Assembly (NCBI GenBank): GCA_019236485.1
Contig: JAFAIY010000457.1
Span: forward strand, 1 to 6,540
Source of the DNA: Comamonas sp.
GTDB lineage: Bacteria; Pseudomonadota; Gammaproteobacteria; Burkholderiales; Burkholderiaceae_C
Reading direction: 5' to 3'
Length of the DNA stretch: 6,540 nucleotides
Shown piece by piece: positions 1-4,522 of this stretch. Under the pieces are notes generated by a model. The model was not told where the DNA came from and made no database searches. It worked only from the letters and a program-made list of their open reading frames with translations. Position 1 is the first letter of the stretch; every line of letters starts with the position of its first letter. The translations under genes were made by a program, and so were the position numbers.

Positions 1-234
1 TCCATGGCGGCTCAGCGCCGACTTGGCCTGCTCCCACTCCAGCGTGGTGGGCAGCGCCGCGGCCTCCTCTGCCTCGTCGCTCCAGCCATCGTCAAAAGCC
101 TCGCGCCGGTCCCGCGCAAAGCGCTGGGTGATCTGGCTGGCCGAGCCGCGCCCCTTGATGGCGTGCATGGGCCGAAGCGGATACACCTGGGTATCGGCCG
201 GCTCAGGATCATGATCGGCAGGGCTTTTTGACAT
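1..234 (-). CDS. PA0069-family radical SAM protein, N-terminal part (gene runs off the left edge)
   Basis: Only the first 78 codons are inside the window; the frame is open to base 1. The protein starts MSKSPADHDP. It carries KGRGSAS at residues 27-33 and RREAFDDGW at 43-51, followed by an acidic stretch and LEWEQAKSALSRHG. This order (a KGRG-A-S segment, then EAFDDGW, then a segment ending in an S-R-N/H motif just before the iron-sulfur core) is what I recall for the N-terminus of PA0069-family radical SAM proteins, distant relatives of spore photoproduct lyase. The CxxxCxxC cluster motif would lie to the left of the window and is not seen. The exact reaction of the family is not established to my knowledge. 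The ATG at 232-234 is chosen because the conserved part begins soon after it. No Shine-Dalgarno precedes it, and a LexA box lies 6 bases upstream, suggesting SOS control. Met-23 is an alternative start. Family call is from memory of the pattern, not a search. Confidence 0.75.
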   Translation of the reverse strand, partial: MSKSPADHDPEPADTQVYPLRPMHAIKGRGSASQITQRFARDRREAFDDGWSDEAEEAAALPTTLEWEQAKSALSRHG

Positions 235-239
235 GAAAT

Positions 240-259
240 AACTGTACAAAAATACAGTT
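240..259 (-). promoter_or_regulatory. LexA-binding site (SOS box) controlling the radical SAM gene
   Basis: The sequence has CTGT at 242-245, eight bases (ACAAAAAT), then ACAG at 254-257. This matches the gamma/betaproteobacterial LexA consensus CTGT-N8-ACAG. The symmetry extends two more bases on each side (AA...TT). It ends 5 bases before the minus-strand start codon at 234 and overlaps the candidate -10 element at 241-246, so bound LexA would block transcription. PA0069 of Pseudomonas aeruginosa is, as I recall, a member of the LexA regulon, which fits a conserved DNA-damage response for this gene. Confidence 0.85.
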
Positions 260-269
260 ATTTGAACAA
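241..269 (-). promoter_or_regulatory. Candidate sigma70 promoter of the radical SAM gene, overlapping the SOS box
   Basis: Read on the minus strand, TTGTTC (plus positions 264-269) is separated by 17 bases from TACAGT (plus positions 241-246). The matches are 3/6 at -35 and 4/6 at -10. Transcription would begin about 7 bases further on, at or next to the A of the ATG at 234, giving a leaderless or nearly leaderless mRNA. That would explain the absence of a ribosome-binding site. The element matches are modest; the spacing and the LexA overlap make it plausible. Confidence 0.4.
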
Positions 270-432
270 GATTCCGCAGACAGACCCTGGCCGCGAACGG
301 GTCAATAGTCTGACGGCCGGCTCGCTCAATTCATGAAAAAAGCGGCTATATCCCTTGTCCATCATGCGTATACCGCTCTCTTGTTCATAGCAAGCGGCAG
401 CCACATTCCGCACTGCCGGGGTGCGAGATGGC

Positions 433-461
433 TTGGCGCTTCGCGCCAATGCCGCGACAAT
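433..461 (+). promoter_or_regulatory. Candidate promoter for rnk
   Basis: TTGGCG (433-438) and GACAAT (456-461) are spaced by exactly 17 bases, each matching 4 of 6 sigma70 consensus positions. The -35 half lies inside the inverted repeat TTGGCGC-TTC-GCGCCAA (433-449). The start site would fall near 468, leaving a leader of about 120 bases before rnk. This is a pattern match only; other starts nearer the gene are possible. Confidence 0.28.
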
Positions 462-469
462 AGCCTCAA

Positions 470-486
470 TGCACCAATTTGGTGCT
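470..486. promoter_or_regulatory. NtrC-like dyad TGCACC-N5-GGTGC upstream of rnk (or weak terminator-like hairpin)
   Basis: TGCACC (470-475), AATTT, GGTGC (481-485) followed by T is very close to the classical NtrC enhancer consensus TGCACC-N5-GGTGCA found at glnA promoters. The core GCACCAA-T-TTGGTGC is a perfect 7-bp dyad around one base. Six T residues follow (486-491), so on the plus strand it could also act as a short intrinsic terminator, although no upstream plus-strand gene needs one. I found no sigma54 promoter with the required GG-N10-GC spacing downstream, which weakens the NtrC reading. Confidence 0.35.
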
Positions 487-586
487 TTTTTGGATGCCTT
501 GGCCCGGACAACACCGTTGCCCGGGCTTTTGTCCGTTTGCGCGACGCCAAAGCGCCAACCACACCACCTCTCAGGGGAGTCACATC

Positions 587-994
587 ATGGAGCGCAAGCC
601 CCACATCACTTTGTCATCCTTGGATCTGGAACGCATCGAGGCTTTGCTGGAGAAGACAAGCAGCGGCTTTCCGGGCCGCGATGCGCTGGAAGCCGAGCTG
701 GACCGCGCCGACGTGCTCGATCCCAAGGACATGCCGCCCAATGTGGTGACCATGAATTCCACGGTGCGCTTCACCATCCTCGAAGGCTGCAAGACGAATA
801 CGCTGACCCTGGTCTACCCCAGGGACATGGACGGCAGCGCCGACAAGGTTTCCATCTTCGCGCCGGTGGGCATAGCGCTGCTGGGCCTGTCCGTGGGCGA
901 CGAATTCAAGATGGTCAGCCCTACGGGCCAGGTCACGGTGCGCGTGGACGAGATCACCTTCCAGCCCGAGAACGCGGGCGAGTTGCACCGCTGA
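587..994 (+). CDS. rnk: Nucleoside diphosphate kinase regulator Rnk
   Basis: The gene encodes 135 residues, close to the 136 of E. coli Rnk, and the two align end to end in my reading. Residues 1-50 form the N-terminal helical part, with DLERIEALLE (13-22) and ALEAELDRADV (33-43). Residues 51-135 form the FKBP-like domain shared with the C-terminus of GreA/GreB, with VVTMNSTVRF (53-62), LVYPRD (75-80), APVGIALLGLSVGD (92-105) and QPEN near the end. Rnk proteins bind RNA polymerase. They were first found through an effect on nucleoside diphosphate kinase levels, and they lack the long catalytic coiled coil of GreA, so they may compete with Gre factors. An ATG 36 codons upstream in the same frame is rejected because the conserved protein begins here and AGGGGAG (573-579) sits 7 bases before this ATG. 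The gene stands alone, with a terminator 18 bases after its stop. Confidence 0.95.
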   Translation: MERKPHITLSSLDLERIEALLEKTSSGFPGRDALEAELDRADVLDPKDMPPNVVTMNSTVRFTILEGCKTNTLTLVYPRDMDGSADKVSIFAPVGIALLGLSVGDEFKMVSPTGQVTVRVDEITFQPENAGELHR

Positions 995-1011
995 GCCAGC
1001 CCCGCGGCCAC

Positions 1012-1043
1012 AAAAAAAGCAGCTTTCTCAAGCTGCTTTTTTT
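1012..1043. terminator. Bidirectional intrinsic terminator between rnk and the acyltransferase gene
   Basis: A stem GCAGCTT (1019-1025) / AAGCTGC (1030-1036) with loop TCTC is flanked by seven A on the left (1012-1018) and seven T on the right (1037-1043). The A and T runs give a U-tract in both directions. It therefore ends rnk on the plus strand and, 17 bases after its stop, the convergent acyltransferase gene on the minus strand. Confidence 0.9.
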
Positions 1044-1060
1044 CATGGGCCCGGGCCGCT

Positions 1061-2233
1061 TTATCTCAAGCCGGCCAGCAAGGTGGTCAGCATGCCCGCG
1101 CCTATCAGGCCGGCCTGCCAGCGCAGGGCCTGGCTCCAGGACGAGACATGGCGCTCCACGGTCTGGTAGAGCGTATATCCGGCCGTCAGCGACAGCACGA
1201 ACGCAAACGGCATGCCCACCACGGCGGCCGTCACCGAGCCATGCCAGAAATGGTTGACCGTGGCATTGACCAGCAGGCAGATGGAGAAATGGATGAGAAA
1301 GACCGAATAGGAAATCTCGCCCAGGCGGCGCAGCGGCGCCAGGCCCTTCCAGCGGACAATGCCTTCGGTGCGCATGCAGACGATCAGCAGCAAGGCGACC
1401 AGACCCGCGAGAAAGATGCGGTCACGCCATTCGTAGACCAGAGCGCCGATGACCAGCGCGGCAATCAGCATGGCCCAGCTCCAGGCCGCTCCGCGCCTGT
1501 CGGCGGCCACGGCCCAGTAAGCCATCATGCCCAGGCCGTAGGCACCCATGAAGTAGATCGCCCAGACATCCAGGCTCGCATCGAGATTGAAGCCGAACAG
1601 CGAGGCCGCCGTACCCAGCACCGCCAGGGCCTGCGTGCCGCTCATGGCCCAGGGCCACCAGCGCTTGAGCGCCTCGCCGCCCCAGCGGGCCGCGACCGCC
1701 TGCTGCACCCAGCGCACGGCGGCCAGCAGCAGCACCGTGCCCGCAAACAGCTGAAAGTCTATGGACACATACCAGACACCGGCGGACAGGGACTCCTCGC
1801 CCACGATGTTCTGCAGCAGCAGAGCATGGGCAAACAGCTGCCAGAGATCAGGGTCGGCGGAGACGGATTCGTGATCGAACCAGGGCCGGATGGCCGCCGA
1901 GATGACGATGGTCACCACCAGCGCCACCGCATAGGGCACGACCAGGCGCACAAAGCGCTTGCCGATCTTGGACCAGGGCGAATCGAAGCGGGCCTGGCCC
2001 AGCGGAGCCAGGCTGGCCGCGGCCAGAAAGCCGCCAATGACCAAGAAGATCTGCACCGCCATGCGCGCGTACTCGTACAGCCAGTCCAGCAGCTCGGGCA
2101 TGACGGGATGAGCCACATCGGACATGGGACCGTAAAAAGCCAGGTGATGCCACACGATGGCGGCACAGGCCAGTCCCTTGGTGCAGTCGAGCAGTGCGCT
2201 GCGGGAGTGAGAGGAGATTGAACTATTTGCCAT
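1061..2233 (-). CDS. Acyltransferase family 3 integral membrane protein (OafA/YrhL-like)
   Basis: A 390-residue multi-spanning membrane protein with about ten hydrophobic segments, the usual size of a stand-alone acyltransferase-3 domain. Such proteins move acyl groups, often acetyl, across or at the inner membrane onto sugars of lipopolysaccharide, exopolysaccharide or other glycans. Visible family blocks are DCTKGLACAAIVWHH (16-30), QIFLVIGGFLA (61-71), a basic KRFVRLVVP (92-100), GVWYVSIDFQLF (152-163, the counterpart of the W-S-L-S-V-E-x-Q-F-Y block) and LGEISYSVFLIH (304-315). The usual Arg of the R-X10-H motif appears as Lys-19 with His-30, and the usual Glu of the second block is Asp-159. 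The acceptor cannot be told, because no glycan biosynthesis genes adjoin it. The start ATG (2231-2233) has only a weak GGCGGCGATG-like upstream sequence. A hairpin lies just upstream at 2249-2265, and the bidirectional terminator at 1012-1043 follows the gene. Confidence 0.88.
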   Translation of the reverse strand: MANSSISSHSRSALLDCTKGLACAAIVWHHLAFYGPMSDVAHPVMPELLDWLYEYARMAVQIFLVIGGFLAAASLAPLGQARFDSPWSKIGKRFVRLVVPYAVALVVTIVISAAIRPWFDHESVSADPDLWQLFAHALLLQNIVGEESLSAGVWYVSIDFQLFAGTVLLLAAVRWVQQAVAARWGGEALKRWWPWAMSGTQALAVLGTAASLFGFNLDASLDVWAIYFMGAYGLGMMAYWAVAADRRGAAWSWAMLIAALVIGALVYEWRDRIFLAGLVALLLIVCMRTEGIVRWKGLAPLRRLGEISYSVFLIHFSICLLVNATVNHFWHGSVTAAVVGMPFAFVLSLTAGYTLYQTVERHVSSWSQALRWQAGLIGAGMLTTLLAGLR

Positions 2234-2248
2234 CTAATCATCGCCGCC

Positions 2249-2265
2249 GAGCGCGCCAAGCGCTC
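2249..2265 (-). repeat. Inverted repeat in the leader of the acyltransferase gene
   Basis: GAGCGC (2249-2254), GCCAA, GCGCTC (2260-2265) is a perfect 6-bp inverted repeat ending 15 bases before the minus-strand start codon. In the mRNA it would form a hairpin directly ahead of the weak ribosome-binding region. It could influence initiation, or be chance in GC-rich DNA. Confidence 0.35.
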
Positions 2266-2363
2266 CGCAGCTGCGTAAACCCCGGGCCAAGCCTTGAAAG
2301 GCAAAGTCAGAAACCCGACACCTAAACAAACAAGACCGCGATTTTGCGCCGATTGCCAACATT

Positions 2364-2391
2364 TTGCTGACGGCATTGCAAGTTTTATGAA
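2364..2391 (+). promoter_or_regulatory. Candidate promoter of the GbsR/MarR regulator gene
   Basis: TTGCTG (2364-2369) and TATGAA (2386-2391) are spaced by 16 bases in the AT-rich part of the divergent intergenic region. They match the sigma70 consensus at 4/6 and 4/6 positions. The predicted start near 2398 leaves a leader of about 80 bases. The -10 half overlaps the left arm of the inverted repeat AAGTTTT-N15-AAAACTT (2380-2408). Confidence 0.3.
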
Positions 2392-2408
2392 ACAAGCAAC
2401 AAAAACTT
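2380..2408. repeat. Inverted repeat AAGTTTT-N15-AAAACTT, possible operator
   Basis: AAGTTTT (2380-2386) and AAAACTT (2402-2408) are exact inverted copies 15 bases apart, just upstream of the GbsR/MarR regulator gene. Arms about two helical turns apart could be bound by a dimer of winged-helix protein, possibly the regulator itself. AT-rich arms like these also arise by chance, so the call is weak. Confidence 0.25.
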
Positions 2409-2480
2409 CATCAAAGCCCGGGGCCGGAACCTGCGCCCGCCTGACGCCGAGCTGCGCCCAAAGCCCCGCGCAAAGGCACA

Positions 2481-3065
2481 ATGGAGCCCATGACGCAAGC
2501 CAAACCACTGTCGGAGCTGAGCCGGCAATTTGTTTCGCATTTTGGTGAGATGGGCAGCCGCTGGGGCATCAACCGCACCGTGGGGCAGATCTACGCCCTG
2601 CTGTTTCTCTCGCCCGAGCCGCTGAACGCCGACCAGATCGCCGAGACGCTGGAGTTTTCACGCTCCAATGTGAGCATGGGCCTCAAGGAGCTCCAGGCCT
2701 GGCGGCTGGTCCAGCTGCGCCATCAACCCGGCGACCGCCGCGAGTATTTTCAGGCCCCCCAGGATGTCTGGGAAATCTTCAAGCGCCTGGCCGAGGAGCG
2801 CCGCCGCCGCGAGATCGAGCCCACGCAGTCCATGCTGCGCGCCGCCATGATGGAGGAAGCCAGCTCCGATGCGGACCGCTATGCCCAGCAGCGCATGCGC
2901 GAGATGCACGAGCTCATCGACAAGCTCATGAACTGGTTCGACGATGTGCAACGCTTATCGCCCGAGACAGCCATGCAGCTCATGGGCATGGGCTCGGCGG
3001 TCACGCGCCTGCTGGACCTCAAGGACAAGATCACCGGCGCCTCGCGCAAGGAAGCCAGGGAATAG
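2481..3065 (+). CDS. GbsR/MarR-family winged-helix transcriptional regulator
   Basis: A 194-residue soluble protein. Residues 31-95 form a winged helix-turn-helix: RTVGQIYALLFLSPEPLNADQ leads into the HTH (51-74, including SRSNVSMGLKELQAW) and a wing with QPGDRREYF (82-90). The pattern of an early helix, 'GQIYALLFLS', 'SRSNVSMGLKEL' and a long helical C-terminus (about 95-185) for dimerisation is that of the COG1510 GbsR group. In Bacillus that group includes the choline-sensing repressor GbsR; the ligand here cannot be inferred. The gene is divergent from the acyltransferase gene and convergent with the cyd operon, so either could be a target, as could its own promoter. The ATG at 2481 has AAAGG (2472-2476) 4 bases upstream. 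An in-frame ATG at 2490 is an alternative, but its GGAG would be only 3 bases away. The gene ends in TAG, followed by its own terminator. Confidence 0.88.
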   Translation: MEPMTQAKPLSELSRQFVSHFGEMGSRWGINRTVGQIYALLFLSPEPLNADQIAETLEFSRSNVSMGLKELQAWRLVQLRHQPGDRREYFQAPQDVWEIFKRLAEERRRREIEPTQSMLRAAMMEEASSDADRYAQQRMREMHELIDKLMNWFDDVQRLSPETAMQLMGMGSAVTRLLDLKDKITGASRKEARE

Positions 3066-3086
3066 GCCCCGGCCTTGCACCGCCCC

Positions 3087-3110
3087 AGCCTGCCCGCGGC
3101 AGGCTTTTTT
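3087..3110 (+). terminator. Intrinsic terminator of the GbsR/MarR regulator gene
   Basis: An 8-bp GC-rich stem AGCCTGCC (3087-3094) / GGCAGGCT (3098-3105) with a CGC loop is followed by T residues to 3110. It begins 21 bases after the TAG stop at 3063-3065. Confidence 0.88.
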
Positions 3111-3123
3111 ATTGGCGGGCATG

Positions 3124-3160
3124 AAAAAGCCCGGCCGGTTCTGCAACCGGCCGGGCTTTT
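3124..3160. terminator. Bidirectional terminator ending the cyd operon, with a perfect 16-bp stem
   Basis: The left arm (3125-3140, A4 then GCCCGGCCGGTT) and the right arm (3145-3160, AACCGGCCGGGC then T4) pair without mismatch around a CTGC loop. Read on the minus strand it follows the cydX stop (3187) by 26 bases and ends in a U-run from 3128-3124, so it terminates the cyd operon. Read on the plus strand it is a second, back-up terminator after the GbsR/MarR gene. Confidence 0.92.
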
Positions 3161-3186
3161 CAGAGGCGATCTTCCGCCCGGACCGC

Positions 3187-3327
3187 TCAGGCCTCGGGCA
3201 GGGAGCTGGTTTTTTCCAGAATCCGCTTGCGGGTTGCCTCATCGTCGGTGAGTTCAAACCACATGGCGTTGAGCACGGCAAAGCCGGCGGCCAAAGGCAG
3301 GCCCAGCAGCCAAGAGAAGTACCACAT
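3187..3327 (-). CDS. cydX: Cytochrome bd-I oxidase small subunit CydX
   Basis: A 46-residue single-span membrane protein beginning MWYFSWLLG, the hallmark start of CydX (E. coli begins MWYFAWILG). One transmembrane helix covers about residues 4-25, followed by a charged tail. CydX binds CydA in the inner membrane and stabilises the heme groups of the bd oxidase. The start at 3325-3327 is set by the family pattern and by AAAGGA (3334-3339 on the complementary strand) 6 bases upstream; an upstream in-frame ATG would add 15 non-conserved residues and overlap cydB. The gene follows the cydB stop by 16 bases, so it is the last gene of the operon. The tail (DDEATRKRILEKTSSLPEA) makes it longer than the 37-residue E. 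coli protein. Genes this short are often left out of automatic annotation. Confidence 0.92.
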   Translation of the reverse strand: MWYFSWLLGLPLAAGFAVLNAMWFELTDDEATRKRILEKTSSLPEA

Positions 3328-3343
3328 ATTCAGTCCTTTCCGA

Positions 3344-4498
3344 TTAGTACGAGTGGCCACGGCCGGTGGCAATGGCCACCGGGTCCACCTTGCCGCGCAG
3401 CACCGAGTACACCCAGCTGGTGTAGATCAGGATCAGCGGCAGAAAGATCAGCACGCAGACCAGCATGATGAACAGCGTCACATGGCTGGAGGACGAGTCC
3501 CAGACCGTCAGGCTGAAGCGCGGGTCCAGCGACGAAGGCAGGATCATGGGGAACATGGCCGCGCCCACGCTCAGGATGATGCCCGCAATCGCCAGGCCGC
3601 TGCCCAGCAGGCTCAGCCACTCGCGGCGGCTGCGCAGGCCCAGGGCCACGATCAAGGGCATGACCAGGCCTATGCCCGGCACCAGCCACAGCAGCGGATA
3701 GGACTTGAAGTTGGCCATCCAGGCCCCGGCGGCCACGGCCGCCGTCTTGTTCAGCGGATTGGAAGCGCCCACGGGGCTGATGTCGCTGGTGATCACATAG
3801 CCGTTGACGCCGGTCGCCAGCCACAGGCCGGCGGCCGCGAACAGCAGCGTGGTCAGCACCGCGGCCAGGGTGCCGTAGCGCGCGGCGCGGTTCGACACCT
3901 CGCCCTCGGTCTTGAAGACCAGCCAGGCCGCGCCGTGCATGAGCAGCATGGACAGCGACACCAGGCCGCAGAGCAGCGCAAACGGCGTCAAGAGGCCGAA
4001 GAAGCTGCCCTCGTAGTAGATGCGCAGATCGTCGCCGAAGCGGAAAGGCACGCCCAGGATCACATTGCCCACGGCCACGCCGAACAGCAGCGACGGCACC
4101 AGGCCCGTGATGCACAGCACCCAGTCCCAGCGGTTGCGCCAAGCCGCGTCCTCATGCTTGCTGCGGAACTTGAAGGCCACGGGGCGCAGTATCAGCGGCA
4201 CCAGCACCGCAAACATGGCCAGATAAAAGCCCGAGAAGGACACCGCATACAGCTGCGGCCAGGCCGCAAAAATGGCACCACCGCCCAGGATCAGCCACAC
4301 TTGGTTGCCTTCCCAGACCGGGCCCACGGAGTTGATGGCCACGCGGCGCTCCACGTCGGTCTTGGCCGTGGCGCGCAGCAGGCCCATGGCTCCGAGGTCG
4401 AAGCCGTCTGTCACCGCAAAGCCCACCAGCAGCACGCCCAGCAGCAGCCACCAGATGACGCGCAACACGTCGTACGTAATCAGTTCATGCAAGATCAT
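3344..4498 (-). CDS. cydB: Cytochrome bd-I ubiquinol oxidase subunit II CydB
   Basis: A 384-residue inner membrane protein of about nine spans, close in length to E. coli CydB (379). It aligns throughout: [25 protein letters not shown] (12-36), [15 protein letters not shown] (56-70), [18 protein letters not shown] (75-92), WRNRWDWVL (120-128), NPLNK (247-251), AGAW (257-260), [10 protein letters not shown] (314-323), LTVWDSSSS (330-338), and a C-terminal HSY like the HSLY of E. coli. CydB pairs with CydA in the terminal oxidase that oxidises ubiquinol and reduces oxygen to water. It has a structural, pseudo-symmetric role and, from the E. coli structures, carries quinone and a proton path. 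The start ATG has AAGGAG 9 bases upstream (plus 4508-4513) and lies 24 bases after the cydA stop. A three-codon ATG-AGC-AAA-TGA frame overlaps the start; I attach no function to it. Confidence 0.97.
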   Translation of the reverse strand: MILHELITYDVLRVIWWLLLGVLLVGFAVTDGFDLGAMGLLRATAKTDVERRVAINSVGPVWEGNQVWLILGGGAIFAAWPQLYAVSFSGFYLAMFAVLVPLILRPVAFKFRSKHEDAAWRNRWDWVLCITGLVPSLLFGVAVGNVILGVPFRFGDDLRIYYEGSFFGLLTPFALLCGLVSLSMLLMHGAAWLVFKTEGEVSNRAARYGTLAAVLTTLLFAAAGLWLATGVNGYVITSDISPVGASNPLNKTAAVAAGAWMANFKSYPLLWLVPGIGLVMPLIVALGLRSRREWLSLLGSGLAIAGIILSVGAAMFPMILPSSLDPRFSLTVWDSSSSHVTLFIMLVCVLIFLPLILIYTSWVYSVLRGKVDPVAIATGRGHSY

Positions 4499-4522
4499 TT
4501 GCTCATACTCCTTGCTTGGCGC

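Larger units (their letters stand above)
261..586. other. Non-coding region between the radical SAM gene and rnk
   Basis: I see no convincing gene in this 326-base stretch. Short open frames on both strands lack Shine-Dalgarno sequences and recognisable protein patterns. It contains a perfect 7-bp inverted repeat TTGGCGC-TTC-GCGCCAA (433-449), a candidate plus-strand promoter overlapping it, and the TGCACC-N5-GGTGC dyad at 470-485. The ribosome-binding site of rnk, AGGGGAG (573-579), closes the region. Confidence 0.6.

Noticed and set aside
258..449. Possible 63-residue minus-strand gene between the radical SAM gene and rnk
   Set aside because: It starts with a non-ATG codon, lacks a Shine-Dalgarno, runs into the SOS box, and its sequence resembles no family I know.
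492..522. Sigma54 promoter downstream of the NtrC-like dyad (GG...TTGC around 508-522)
   Set aside because: The distance between the GG and GC elements is 11 bases instead of the strictly required 10, and the -24 element does not match TGGCAC.
479..586. N-terminal extension of rnk from an upstream in-frame ATG (36 extra residues)
   Set aside because: The extension is not conserved in Rnk, it would begin within the NtrC-like dyad, and the ATG at 587 has a strong AGGGGAG ribosome-binding site.
1148..2221. A 357-codon open frame on the plus strand opposite the acyltransferase gene
   Set aside because: It shows the same His/Gln/Gly-rich antisense composition, has no ribosome-binding site, and the opposite strand encodes a clear membrane protein.
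4495..4506. Three-codon ATG-AGC-AAA-TGA frame overlapping the cydB start
   Set aside because: It arises from the spacer between the Shine-Dalgarno and the cydB ATG. Nothing suggests a regulatory leader peptide.
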